Source: Bosea beijingensis (lineage in GTDB: Bacteria > Pseudomonadota > Alphaproteobacteria > Rhizobiales > Beijerinckiaceae). From it: a DNA stretch of 64,000 nucleotides. The stretch lies in NCBI RefSeq assembly GCF_030758975.1, contig NZ_CP132359.1:5283257-5347256 (forward strand), written 5' to 3'. Position numbers and translations under genes: made by a program. This document shows positions 19,163 through 27,588 of the stretch, piece after piece. Positions within the stretch are counted from its first letter, which is position 1; each line of letters starts with the position of its first letter. The notes beneath the pieces were generated by a model, which worked only from the letters and a program-made list of their open reading frames with translations, searched no databases and was not told the origin of the DNA.

Positions 19163-21285
19163 CTCTCCCTGACGAGCACCTTGAGCACCTGCCGCCAGGC
19201 ACCAGCGGCGATACTTTCAGCTTCACCCCGCAGATGAATCAGACCTCGGATCGCGCGCTCCGGTGCCGGGTCGGTTTCATCCGGCGCCGCGGCGAAAACG
19301 GCCAGAAACTCTCCGCTCTTCGGCACAAGGCGCCGCTGCTGGTCTTCAGTCGCGGCGACGCGCCCGCCATGAGTCGAGGCGAGTTCCGCAAGGTCGAGCG
19401 CCGTCACGCCGGCAAGCGAGACGTCGTCGAGCTGCAGGGAGACGGCTGCCCGCGTCGGCATTTCCGGGATGAAGGTGGCGGGAGCATCCGGCTGGACGCG
19501 CCAAAGATCCTTCTCGGCGACATAGCCGCGGGCGCTGAGGCGGTCCGGCCGGCCGACGAGGGCTAGCTGCTCGCGCGGATTGACCCAGCGACCGGGATGC
19601 AGGCCGGTGCCGATTTCCAGGACACGGCCGGCGATCGGCGCCGCGATGGTGAGTTGCGCCGCTTCGCGCGCCAAGCCTTCGATGCGGCCGAGCAGGGCGC
19701 GGCGTTCGTTGTCGAGGACGGTCGTCTCTTCGCGGTCGAGCTCGTCGCCGGCGCGGCGCGCCATGCGCAAGCTGTTCAACTGGAGCCGGATGCGGGCGTC
19801 GGTCAGGGCCTGTTCGAGCGCAGGCGAGCGCAGGCTGATCAGCTCCTGGCCGGCGACGACCTCTTCCCCCTGTGCGACGGAGACGCGTGTGACGAGGGCA
19901 GGGCGTGGTGCATGGAGCTGTGCGGTTTCCGCGGCTTCCAGCAAGGCCGGGACCCGGATCGTACGCGACCACGGGACCAGCACAGCGCAAAGCGCCAGCG
20001 CAAGAAGCGCCCCGGTGATCCAGCTACGCCGGCTCGTCAGGATTGGTCTGCGCATGCGGTACCAGGCCGCAAGTTCGGAGGCGATCGGGAAGGCGATGAA
20101 ATAGATGATCTCCACCAGGAACAGCGCGATGCCGAGTGCCTTGAAGAAGTAGTGGTAGACGAACAGCGCGATGCCCAGAAACAGCACCAGCCGGTAGACC
20201 CAGGTCATCCAGGCATAGACGATCAGGAGCGCCTGCGTCCCGGCGGGCAGTCGCTCGGGACTGGGCAGGCCGAGGCCGAAGAGCAACTCGCGCAGCCGCC
20301 AGCGCCCCAGCGCGAAGGCGCGCGGCTGCAGGTTCTCGATACCGACGATATCGGAAGCCAGATAATAGCCGTCGAAGCGCATGAAGGGATTGAGATTGAC
20401 CGCCAGGCTCATCAGCCAGCCAACGGTCGCCAGCATGAATGCCATCGAGCGCAAGGGGCCGTCGGGCAGGAAGGACCACAGCAGCGTTGCGATGGCGGCG
20501 ATGCCGAGTTCGACCAGCATGCCGGCGCTGTCGATCAGCAGACGCTGGCGCCGGTCCTGCAGCCGCCAGGCATCGGTTACGTCCGTATAGGGCATCGGCG
20601 TCAGCACGACGAAGGCGATGCCCATGGTCGGAATCGCGCAGCCGAAGCGCACCGCCATATAGGCATGCCCGAGCTCGTGGGCGATCTTGACCAGTACCAG
20701 CGTGGCGGCGAAGGCAAGAAAGCCCTCGACGGTGAAGAGATAGCTGAAGGTGGTGACGAAGGCCTCCCATTGGCGCGACGCCAGATAAAGCCCGCCAGCC
20801 CCGACCAGCATCAGGATGGCGAAGGCCGTGCGGGTGAACAGGAAGGACACCGCCGGAAAGCTGTGCTGCAGGAAGGCGTTGGGCCGCAGCAGCGGGATGC
20901 GGACGAAGAGATAGCCGTGCAGCGCGCGCCAGATCAGGGAACGATGCTGCTGGCTGAGCGCATGCAGCCGTCGCCAGTCGTCGCCGGCGGTCAGGTGATT
21001 GGTGTGCAGGAAGGCGACGAAGGCCTCGATCTCCCGCGCATCGACCTCGATGCCGAAATGGCGCTCCATCGCACTGGCGAGTTCGCCGGCAGTACGGCAT
21101 AGCGGCCAGAGCGTGAGCAGGCGATGCGCGGTGTCTTCGAGCTGGATGAAGCGCTGTTGCAGGGCGTCATGGATCAGCCAGCGCGGCTCGCCCTGCCGGC
21201 CGGGCGCGCCCTGCAGCAGGGCGAGGTCCGGTCTCAGGACCGGGAGCGGCGGGGCCTCGGTCAGCGCCGTCACAGCCCGCTCCAT
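19153..21285 (-). CDS. M50 (site-2-type) zinc metalloprotease fused to HlyD adaptor domain
   Basis: 710 residues. N-terminal PqqD-like/winged region (about 30-100), then a multi-pass membrane region with the M50 zinc site HELGH (203-207) and the second ligand motif NPFMRFDGYY (299-308), followed by transmembrane segments to about 440. The C-terminal part (about 445-705) is a periplasmic HlyD/biotinyl-lipoyl-like adaptor with a short coiled coil. M50 enzymes cleave within or near membranes; proteins of this type are annotated as 'putative peptide zinc metalloprotease' or HlyD-like efflux adaptors. The start overlaps the preceding HlyD gene by 16 bases, so the genes are co-translated. The adhesin follows 154 bases downstream, suggesting that it is the substrate or cargo; that is inference. 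Catalytic residues appear intact. Confidence 0.85.
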   Translation of the reverse strand: MERAVTALTEAPPLPVLRPDLALLQGAPGRQGEPRWLIHDALQQRFIQLEDTAHRLLTLWPLCRTAGELASAMERHFGIEVDAREIEAFVAFLHTNHLTAGDDWRRLHALSQQHRSLIWRALHGYLFVRIPLLRPNAFLQHSFPAVSFLFTRTAFAILMLVGAGGLYLASRQWEAFVTTFSYLFTVEGFLAFAATLVLVKIAHELGHAYMAVRFGCAIPTMGIAFVVLTPMPYTDVTDAWRLQDRRQRLLIDSAGMLVELGIAAIATLLWSFLPDGPLRSMAFMLATVGWLMSLAVNLNPFMRFDGYYLASDIVGIENLQPRAFALGRWRLRELLFGLGLPSPERLPAGTQALLIVYAWMTWVYRLVLFLGIALFVYHYFFKALGIALFLVEIIYFIAFPIASELAAWYRMRRPILTSRRSWITGALLALALCAVLVPWSRTIRVPALLEAAETAQLHAPRPALVTRVSVAQGEEVVAGQELISLRSPALEQALTDARIRLQLNSLRMARRAGDELDREETTVLDNERRALLGRIEGLAREAAQLTIAAPIAGRVLEIGTGLHPGRWVNPREQLALVGRPDRLSARGYVAEKDLWRVQPDAPATFIPEMPTRAAVSLQLDDVSLAGVTALDLAELASTHGGRVAATEDQQRRLVPKSGEFLAVFAAAPDETDPAPERAIRGLIHLRGEAESIAAGAWRQVLKVLVRESGA

Positions 21286-22694
21286 TGCCGGAACGCGGAA
21301 ATCGGCCTGCGCAGCAGATAGAACCAGAGCGGCACATCCTCGCCATAGACCTGGGCCGTACCGCGCACGCCGAGTCGGGGTGCGGGAGCGGGTGCCTCGT
21401 CGAACTGGACGATGGCCCGGTAGGCGAGCGTCGCGCCGTCGCGCGGGCGCGCCTTGTAATCGGCGCGGACGATCCGGCCTCCGACGGGATCAAGCGGATT
21501 CGAGTCGAGGAAGAGCTTCACTTCGGCGCCGGGCTTCACGACCAGCGCATCACCGACCGGAATATCGATCTGCACATCGATGGAGGCCGGGTCGGCGATC
21601 TCCATCAGCCGGTCGCCGACGGCAACGGGGCGGCCGATGATGTCCTTGCCGTCGCCATAGACTGCGATGCCGGCGCGGCCGGCCTTCAGCTCCGTCTTGT
21701 CGAGCTGATCGCGGGCGAAGTTGCGCTCGGCCACGCGCAGATCGTACTCGGCCTGCATCAGCGCCATCTCGTGACGGCCGCGCGCATCGGCGAAGGCGAG
21801 CTGGCGCGCCTTCTGCAGGCGCGCCGCGGCGACCTGGACCTCGCGCTCCGCGATTTCCAGCTTGTTGCGGAGCTCCACCCCAACGAGACGCACAACCGGC
21901 TGGCCCTGGCTGACGGTTTCGTTGGGCTTCACGAGCAGCGCCTCGACGATGCCGTCGAGGCCGCTGGAGACGACATAGGGCTCGCGGGCGATCACCTCCA
22001 GCGGCGCCAGGATCGCCATCGGAACCGGCACGAATCCGAGCGCCAGCAGAAGGACCGCCCCCGCCACGGCAGCCTTGCTGCCGATCCGGCGCCGCTTGCG
22101 TCGTGGCCGTGCCGCGAGGGCATGGCGTGCATAATTCGTGGCATCTGCGAGGTGATGGGCGATGCCGATATCGGCCTCGCTCCAGGGCGTTTCACGCGCG
22201 AGCAGAAGCCCACCAGAGGGACTGGTGGCCGAGGGCGGCAGCGGCAGCCAGAGCATTTCCTGCAGTGCATAGGCGCTAAGCGCCGGCGAATGCTGGTCGG
22301 CACCGAGGCTTTCCAGACGAAATTCGCGCGGTTCGAAGAGGCCCTTGGGCCCGGCTTGCGCGGCCAGATGCCTGATACCGCGCTCAAGGTCCTGAACCAG
22401 CGGGGAGCCGCGCTCGACCGTCGGCAGACCGCTGATCGCGACGATTCCGGGTTGGTCGGGGCGTTCGTCTTCCAAAACGAATATCTGCCGGGCGCGCAGA
22501 AGCGCCCGCGCCTCATTCGCGACGAGGAAGAACAGCTCCTGCGATGTTCCTGCTCTGCGAATGGCGGCTTCGAGCCGCATCAGCGCCCGCAGGGCGCCCA
22601 TTCCGCCCTCCTGGCCCGGGGCTGCCCCGGCCTTGCTCTGATGCGCTTGCGAAACGCCTCCGGATCGCAATTCGTTGAGCGAGACGCTGACCAT
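21270..22694 (-). CDS. HlyD-family membrane fusion protein with GAF-like N-terminal domain
   Basis: 474 residues. Residues about 33-190 look like a cytoplasmic GAF-type sensory fold (LEAAIRRAGTSQELFFLVAN at its start). A basic stretch RPRRKRRR is followed by one transmembrane helix (about 207-228), then a periplasmic adaptor: lipoyl half-motif (SSGLDGIVEALLVKPNE), a coiled-coil hairpin of about 100 residues and a beta-barrel. HlyD proteins link an inner-membrane pump to a TolC channel. Here the start is 6 bases after the preceding adaptor's stop with GAGG just upstream, and the end overlaps the M50 gene, so the three form one unit. A GAF-like N-terminus on an adaptor is unusual and may couple export to a cytoplasmic signal. 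The HlyD call is firm; the GAF call rests on pattern only. Confidence 0.8.
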   Translation of the reverse strand: MVSVSLNELRSGGVSQAHQSKAGAAPGQEGGMGALRALMRLEAAIRRAGTSQELFFLVANEARALLRARQIFVLEDERPDQPGIVAISGLPTVERGSPLVQDLERGIRHLAAQAGPKGLFEPREFRLESLGADQHSPALSAYALQEMLWLPLPPSATSPSGGLLLARETPWSEADIGIAHHLADATNYARHALAARPRRKRRRIGSKAAVAGAVLLLALGFVPVPMAILAPLEVIAREPYVVSSGLDGIVEALLVKPNETVSQGQPVVRLVGVELRNKLEIAEREVQVAAARLQKARQLAFADARGRHEMALMQAEYDLRVAERNFARDQLDKTELKAGRAGIAVYGDGKDIIGRPVAVGDRLMEIADPASIDVQIDIPVGDALVVKPGAEVKLFLDSNPLDPVGGRIVRADYKARPRDGATLAYRAIVQFDEAPAPAPRLGVRGTAQVYGEDVPLWFYLLRRPISAFRQWSGL

Positions 22695-22700
22695 GGCGCC

Positions 22701-23456
22701 TCACAGACCGCTCGCGAAGCTGGCAGAGCCGCTCATCCCGGCCATGACCCGGCCGTCAGGGCTATCCAGCGTACCGACGACCTTGATCGTCTGGCTGACC
22801 GGATCGACGGCTGCGCCGATGCGGGCGATATGAGAGCTGTAGCTGCCGCCGGTCTCGTCGACCGCAAAGGCGAAGGCGGTGCCTTGCTTGAGCCATCCCA
22901 GCCAGGCGGAAGGCACGATCAGTTCGACCTCCAGGGCCGAGTCGTCGATGATCGTCAGGAAGGGCTTTCCAGGCGCGGGGGTCTCGTGGACATAGACGCC
23001 AAGCTCGGCAATGCGGCCATTGAACGGCGCATTGACGCGGCACTGGTCGAGCCGAACGGCGAGAGAGGCAGCTTCGGCGCCGGCCTTGTCGGCCCGTGCC
23101 TTGGCCGTTTCGCTGTCATAGCGCGAGCCGGCCTGATTGCGCTGGAGATAAACCTGGCTTTCATGGGCGATGCGGGCTTCGCGGAAGGCAGCCTCCGCCG
23201 CTTGCGCTTCGGCCTGATGCCGGCGGCAGTCGAAGGCGGCCAATAGATCGCCCTTTCGGAAGGACTGGCCTTCCTTGCGGGGCAGTTCGGTGATGCGGGC
23301 GGCCAGCTCGCTCGATATCGCCGCCTGGTCGACCGGCCTCACGACCCCGCGGACAGGGGTGTCGCGCGGTTGCACGGGTTGGTTCGCGGCGGCCACGCCA
23401 CTGAGGATGAGGCCGAGTGCCGCGATTGAGCACGGGAGTTTAGGCTTCATGGGCAT
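22701..23456 (-). CDS. Periplasmic adaptor (RND/HlyD-type membrane fusion protein)
   Basis: 251 residues with a signal peptide ending near AANQPVQ. It has the bipartite lipoyl-like motifs (VDQAAISSELAARITELPRK and, later, VNAPFNGRIAELGVYV) around an alpha-helical hairpin of about 70 residues, then a beta-barrel portion (LEVELIVPSAWLGWLKQG). It is shorter than classical AcrA-type adaptors (about 380 residues), lacking most of the membrane-proximal domain. The first ATG is preferred because GGAG lies 10 bases before it; a second ATG follows two codons later. It sits between tolC and the GAF-HlyD gene in one orientation, so it likely contacts the TolC-like channel. No inner-membrane RND pump is encoded nearby. 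Confidence 0.85.
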   Translation of the reverse strand: MPMKPKLPCSIAALGLILSGVAAANQPVQPRDTPVRGVVRPVDQAAISSELAARITELPRKEGQSFRKGDLLAAFDCRRHQAEAQAAEAAFREARIAHESQVYLQRNQAGSRYDSETAKARADKAGAEAASLAVRLDQCRVNAPFNGRIAELGVYVHETPAPGKPFLTIIDDSALEVELIVPSAWLGWLKQGTAFAFAVDETGGSYSSHIARIGAAVDPVSQTIKVVGTLDSPDGRVMAGMSGSASFASGL

Positions 23457-23619
23457 AGGTTGATTGCTCCGCCTTGCCGTATAGTTGCGTGTTTCGAGGC
23501 AATAATAATAAAAATTTATAGATTATATGGTTGTGTTCATGTGTTTCGACCGGAGTTCTAAAATGATGACTTCGATCTATTGTTCCAAGAAAGGTGATCG
23601 ATGCTTAATATTCGGCATT
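23457..23619 (-). promoter_or_regulatory. AT-rich intergenic patch upstream of the adaptor genes, possible promoter
   Basis: This 163-base gap between the tolC stop and the adaptor start is strikingly AT-rich for this GC-rich DNA. It contains, on the minus strand, TATAATCTATAAATTTTTAT. TATAAT could be a -10 element, but no convincing -35 was found at the right spacing. AT-rich, TA-step-rich patches are typical targets of MucR/Ros-type silencers in this order; that role is inference. Confidence 0.35.
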
Positions 23620-25131
23620 TTAGATTTCCGGAGCGTTCAGTGCCGCGCGGCCGCTACCGCGCTCTTGCCAGAGGTTTGCCAGCGATTGCGATAGCTCTTT
23701 GACCGGTATCTGGAAGTCGATATCGCTGACATAGCCGTCCATGCCCATCGAGGCGTAGAGATTGGCATAGGCATTCTGCAGGCCGGAATAGGCGAGGTCG
23801 CGACGCAGCTCCGCCAGCAGGGTGTTCATCTCCTCGCGGATCAGCGTCTGTTCGCTGATTCGTTCGGCAGCGGTCTGTGCCTTCATCTGGCCGAGCAGCC
23901 GGCTTTGCACATCGAAATACTGTGTCGCCGAAGCCAGTTCCTTCCTCAGATGCTGGAACCGGATATTGCTGACATGGACCTGGGTCATGATCGCCATGGT
24001 GATTGCCAGTCCGCGCTGCTCCAGCAGTTCTTCCTGCTTGTCGATGACGGCCTTCTGGGCCGGATATTTCAGGATCTTGAGCAGGTTGCCGGTGGCCTTG
24101 GCGCCCCAGCCCATCCAGTTGTTGTTGAGGAGGAAGTCGTTGCTGTCGAAATTCGGCCCGGCATAGAGCTGGATGCCCGGCAGCATGGACAGAAGCGCGG
24201 CGTCCGCTTCCTTCAGGTTGATCCGCTTCTGGTACTCCAGCTCGCGCAGTTCCGGCCGGTTCTGCAGCGCGGTCCAGATCATCGAGCGAACCTTGCCCGG
24301 CGTGCGCAGCACGCCGCCGCGGTGCGGCGCGACCAGCTGGAAGTTCTCGCCGGGCTGCAGGTTCATCAGGGCGCCGAGCTGCTGCTTGGCGATGGTGAGA
24401 TCCCGCTGCAACTCCTGAATCGTCCGCCGGACTTCGAGCAATTCGCGCTGATAGGTGAGGGAGGTGATCGGCGAGGCCTGCCCCTCCGTCGAGATCTTGT
24501 CGGTGCTGGCCAGCGCCTTGCGGGTCCGGCCTTCGAGCGCGTTGAGCTTGCGGATGAGCCGGTCGGCCGCCAGCGCGCGCCAATAGGCGGTCCGGACATC
24601 CTCGATGATGCGATTGGCGACCTTGCGCCGTGTCTCGGCAGCGATGAGAACCTTGTCGGCGGATTGCTGAGCCCGGACGTAGGACAGTCCGAAATCGAGG
24701 ACGTTCCAGCTCAGGGCGGCCTCGGCAACGACGGATTCGCGCTCCTGCGAGGTCGAGGCTCCGAAGTTGGGCGTGCGGGTGACAAGGTTGAAACTGCTGG
24801 AAGCGCTGTAGTTGTCGCGAGCGCCGTAACCGGCGCTGACGGCGAGACCAGGAAGCATGTCATATTGAGCGGCGCTCAGCTCGGCCGTCCTGACGACAGT
24901 CTCGAAAACTTCGACCTTATGATCGAGGTTGTACTTCAACGCGCGAGCCATCGCCTCGTAAAGGTCGATGGAGCCTTGGACAGGTTCCTGATCGATCGTT
25001 ACCTGGCTCAGATTATTGGAAGCCATGGAGGCCAGTTCTGCCGTAGTCAATTTTTCCGGATTGATAGTGCATCCCGCAACAAGCAAAGCAGACAGTGAAA
25101 TAGATAGCTTACGGTAGGTCATCGATATCAT
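23620..25131 (-). CDS. TolC-family outer-membrane channel lipoprotein
   Basis: 503 residues from 25131. This start was chosen because GAGGTG precedes it at 8 bases and it yields a clean lipoprotein signal, MISMTYRKLSISLSALLVAG, with the lipobox Cys at 21. The body has the two repeated OEP-type alpha-helical halves: QYDMLPGLAVSAGYGARDN in the first and LLSMLPGIQLYAGPNFDSN in the second. TolC proteins form the trimeric outer-membrane exit duct for type I secretion and tripartite efflux. It is the first gene of the adaptor/protease/adhesin series, but 163 AT-rich bases separate it from the next gene, so it may be transcribed separately. The lipid anchor is as in OprM/NodT-type members. Confidence 0.88.
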   Translation of the reverse strand: MISMTYRKLSISLSALLVAGCTINPEKLTTAELASMASNNLSQVTIDQEPVQGSIDLYEAMARALKYNLDHKVEVFETVVRTAELSAAQYDMLPGLAVSAGYGARDNYSASSSFNLVTRTPNFGASTSQERESVVAEAALSWNVLDFGLSYVRAQQSADKVLIAAETRRKVANRIIEDVRTAYWRALAADRLIRKLNALEGRTRKALASTDKISTEGQASPITSLTYQRELLEVRRTIQELQRDLTIAKQQLGALMNLQPGENFQLVAPHRGGVLRTPGKVRSMIWTALQNRPELRELEYQKRINLKEADAALLSMLPGIQLYAGPNFDSNDFLLNNNWMGWGAKATGNLLKILKYPAQKAVIDKQEELLEQRGLAITMAIMTQVHVSNIRFQHLRKELASATQYFDVQSRLLGQMKAQTAAERISEQTLIREEMNTLLAELRRDLAYSGLQNAYANLYASMGMDGYVSDIDFQIPVKELSQSLANLWQERGSGRAALNAPEI

Positions 25132-25752
25132 TTTGGAGCCACCTCGGAGTCTGCCGGTGTGCTGCCGGCACGCTGCGTCGGGCACGGCGCTCCTAAAGGC
25201 GCGCTCCAGAAACTTCGGCCATCATGGTTAATAAAAGACTAATAAATATGCATTCTACAACTGAGGCGTGTGCGCGCCTCTCGCGCAGGTAGCTTCTCCC
25301 GACTGCGGCAACGCATCGATTCCGCAGATTTCGCGATCGCGGGATGTCCGTGACAGACACGGCATCAGGATGGACGGCACAATCGTCGAGCTGCTTCAAC
25401 CCGAGCTGCCGATTCTCCCAGCGACTGGGTAGGCGGATTCGCCCGCCGGATCAGAAATCGCTTTGCCTCGGTTGACGAAACCCTACGGTCGACGATTGCT
25501 CCCGTGGGAAATCTCCAAGCTTGCGCGTTGAAATCCTTGGGCACGGGCGCTCGCTGCGAACGTCTGCTTCGTGGCCATCATCCAGTGTCGGCAAGTGGCG
25601 CATGCCGGCGCCCAATTGCGATGCAAACGATACGCAGAATGCCCGCGAGAGCCTGGCTTCTTGCGATCGCGGCGGGCATTTCTAAGTTACCTCTTCCGCC
25701 AGCCCTGACCAACGTGGCTGGTGCCGATGTTCATCGCGGGAATGGATCAAGT
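25132..25752. promoter_or_regulatory. Intergenic region between tolC and truncated LysR gene
   Basis: About 620 bases with no convincing gene. Frames crossing it have no recognisable similarity and no good ribosome binding site. Close to tolC (about 25220-25262) is an AT-rich patch, on the minus strand GCATATTTATTAGTCTTTTA, with TTGTAG upstream that could serve as a -35; it is the likely tolC promoter region. The remainder near 25400-25700 is ordinary GC-rich sequence in which I see nothing more. Confidence 0.35.
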
Positions 25753-26226
25753 ATGGATCGATGGCAGGCGATGAGGGTTTTCGTGAAGGTCGGCGAGACC
25801 GGCAGCTTCGCCGGCGCCGGGCGTCAGCTCAACATGAGCCCGCCTGCCGTGACGCGGATCGTTTCATCGCTCGAAGAGGCTATCGGCGCGCGCCTCCTGA
25901 CCCGGACGACACGCTCGCTCAAGCTCACGGACGCTGGAAGCCGGTATCTGAACGACTGCCAGAGGCTTCTGTTCGCGCTGAGCGAGGCGGAAGCCGCTGC
26001 TGCCGCAACCTTCGGCAAGCCGACAGGCACGCTGAGCGTCACCGCTTCGTCGATGTTCGGCTCTCCGGCGAGCCGATCAGCGCCCGGGCAATCGCCACGC
26101 GTTGGCGCTGCCCGCCAGAGAGCTGCGATGGATAAGCCCGTAGATGATGGGCCGAGAGTCCGACTTGCCCGGCGATCATCGCGACCTTGCCGGCTATCGT
26201 GGAACGGTCCGTACCTTGGATGCTGA
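25753..26226 (+). pseudogene. LysR-family regulator, truncated after the DNA-binding domain
   Basis: The reading frame starts at MDRWQAMRVFVKVGETGSFA and contains a complete LysR winged helix-turn-helix (about residues 1-62, with AGRQLNMSPPAVTRIVSSLE) and the linker. At GTLSVTASSMFG, the usual entry to the effector domain, homology stops at about base 26060. The remaining 55 or so codons to 26226 are antisense to a dppF gene and have no LysR character. The effector-binding domain is therefore lost. It diverges from tolC, so the intact ancestor may have regulated the secretion locus. A truncated product could still bind DNA but is unlikely to respond to a ligand. Confidence 0.75.
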
Positions 26227-26569
26227 GCGGCGCGGCGATGATCCTCTCGATCGGCATCATCGGATTGAGCGAGGAGTAGGGATCTTGGAAGACTGCCTGG
26301 ATCAGCCGCGCGCGCTCCAATCGCGAGTAGGAAACGATCGGCCTGCCACCCACCGAAACAGCCCCGCTGCTCGGCTTCTCGATTCCGAGAACGAGTTTTG
26401 CCAGCGTACTTTTGCCGGAGCCCGACTCGCCGACGATGCCGAGCGTCCCGCCGCGCTGTACCTCGAGATCGACACCACGCAGCGCGTGCAGAGCGTGGCT
26501 GGTTCGAAAGCCATTGCGGATATGATAGGTTCGCGTGGCATTCACGACACGCAGTGCCAGACCGCTCAT
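26039..26569 (-). pseudogene. dppF: Dipeptide/oligopeptide ABC transporter ATPase DppF-like, C-terminus lost
   Basis: Second ATPase of a peptide importer. It starts with an ATGA overlap of the preceding dppD stop. Visible are Walker A GESGSGKST, the Q-loop region VFQDPYSSLNP and the signature LSGGQRQRVAIARALIGSPE. Homology ends at about 26063, exactly where the opposing LysR fragment ends, and the frame runs nine further codons to a stop. Walker B, the D-loop and the H-loop are missing, so the product cannot hydrolyse ATP normally. The importer would then depend on DppD alone or on a DppF from elsewhere. The cut is real in the sequence given, but assembly error is possible. Confidence 0.8.
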
Positions 26570-27588
26570 GCTGCGGCCTCCGCTTGGCCAAGCCAGACGG
26601 AACCGTCACTCGCTTGTATCTCTTCCGAGCGCAGGCAGCGTGCCTTTCGCCGGGGAGCGAAACTTCGCAGCAAGATTGGCTTCGCGGCGCATTCCGAATT
26701 TGCGTAGGGACACCGCTCCAGAAAGCCGCAGCGCGCAAGTTCGCCCTTTTGCCTGGGCACCATCCCCGGGATGAACCCGAGCGGCGCCTCACGGTCCTGT
26801 CCCAACATCGGGATGGAGCGCAGCAGTCCCTCCGTATAGGGATGCGACGGCGAGCCGAGGACCTCATGACAGCGGCCGGTCTCGACGACTTCGCCGCCGT
26901 ACATCACCGTCACTCGGTCGGCCATAGCGGACACTACGCCTACATCATGGGTAATCAGGATCAGGCCGACACCCGTCTCCTGTTGGATTGTTTTGAGCAG
27001 CCGGAGGATCTGCCCTTGAGTGGTCACGTCGAGAGCGGTGGTCGGTTCATCGGCGATGATGAGCTCAGGTTCGCAGAGTAGCGCCATGGCGATCATGACG
27101 CGCTGCCGCAGGCCGCCCGATAGCTGCTGCGGAAATTGCCGGACGCGTTCCGCTGGCGATGGGACGCCAACCTTCCCAAGGAGATCGACCGCCCTGTCCA
27201 GGGCCTCGCGGCGGCCTACCGCACGATGCTGACGGAAGACCTCGGTCATTTGGTCGCCGATCCGATAGCACGGATCGAGCGCTGTCATCGGATCCTGAAA
27301 GATCATCGCGATGCGCTCACCGCGCAGCGCCCGAAGCCGCTTCGGCGAAAGACCGAGAAGTGACACGCCAGAGAGTTCCAGCTTCTCCGCATCGACCCGG
27401 ATGCCGGGCTTCAACAGGCGCATGATGGCGAGGGCCGTCATGCTTTTGCCGCAGCCGGATTCGCCGACGATGGCATGGGTTTCTCCGCGCTCCAGTGTCA
27501 GGTCGAAATGCCGCACGGGACGCAGAATCCCATCATGGGTCTGAATGCTGATCCGCAGCCCTTCGATGTCGAGCAATGGCGAACTCAT
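26566..27588 (-). CDS. dppD: Peptide ABC transporter ATPase, DppD/OppD-like
   Basis: 340 residues from the ATG at 27588, which overlaps the stop of the upstream permease as ATGA. A longer upstream frame exists but only reads through the permease gene antiphase. Motifs: Walker [11 protein letters not shown]-loop [13 protein letters not shown], signature [20 protein letters not shown], Walker [13 protein letters not shown] and H-loop LITHD. The C-terminus carries the oligopeptide/dipeptide domain with the Cys-rich pattern [20 protein letters not shown], which binds an iron-sulfur cluster in some members. It powers uptake of peptides through the two permeases encoded upstream. Confidence 0.93.
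   Translation of the reverse strand: MSSPLLDIEGLRISIQTHDGILRPVRHFDLTLERGETHAIVGESGCGKSMTALAIMRLLKPGIRVDAEKLELSGVSLLGLSPKRLRALRGERIAMIFQDPMTALDPCYRIGDQMTEVFRQHRAVGRREALDRAVDLLGKVGVPSPAERVRQFPQQLSGGLRQRVMIAMALLCEPELIIADEPTTALDVTTQGQILRLLKTIQQETGVGLILITHDVGVVSAMADRVTVMYGGEVVETGRCHEVLGSPSHPYTEGLLRSIPMLGQDREAPLGFIPGMVPRQKGELARCGFLERCPYANSECAAKPILLRSFAPRRKARCLRSEEIQASDGSVWLGQAEAAA

Noticed and set aside
18999..19226. 76-residue N-terminal extension of the adhesin frame
   Set aside because: Overlaps the protease gene, is basic and unlike a leader, and the conserved LEQRMVFDGAA head starts only after the ATG at 18998.
19597..21102. 501-codon plus-strand frame opposite the M50-HlyD gene
   Set aside because: Low-complexity Gln/Glu/Gly/Arg translation with no domain, fully antisense to a gene with clear catalytic motifs.
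25504..25752. N-terminal extension of the truncated LysR frame
   Set aside because: 83 extra residues of intergenic character; the LysR HTH begins directly at the ATG at 25753.
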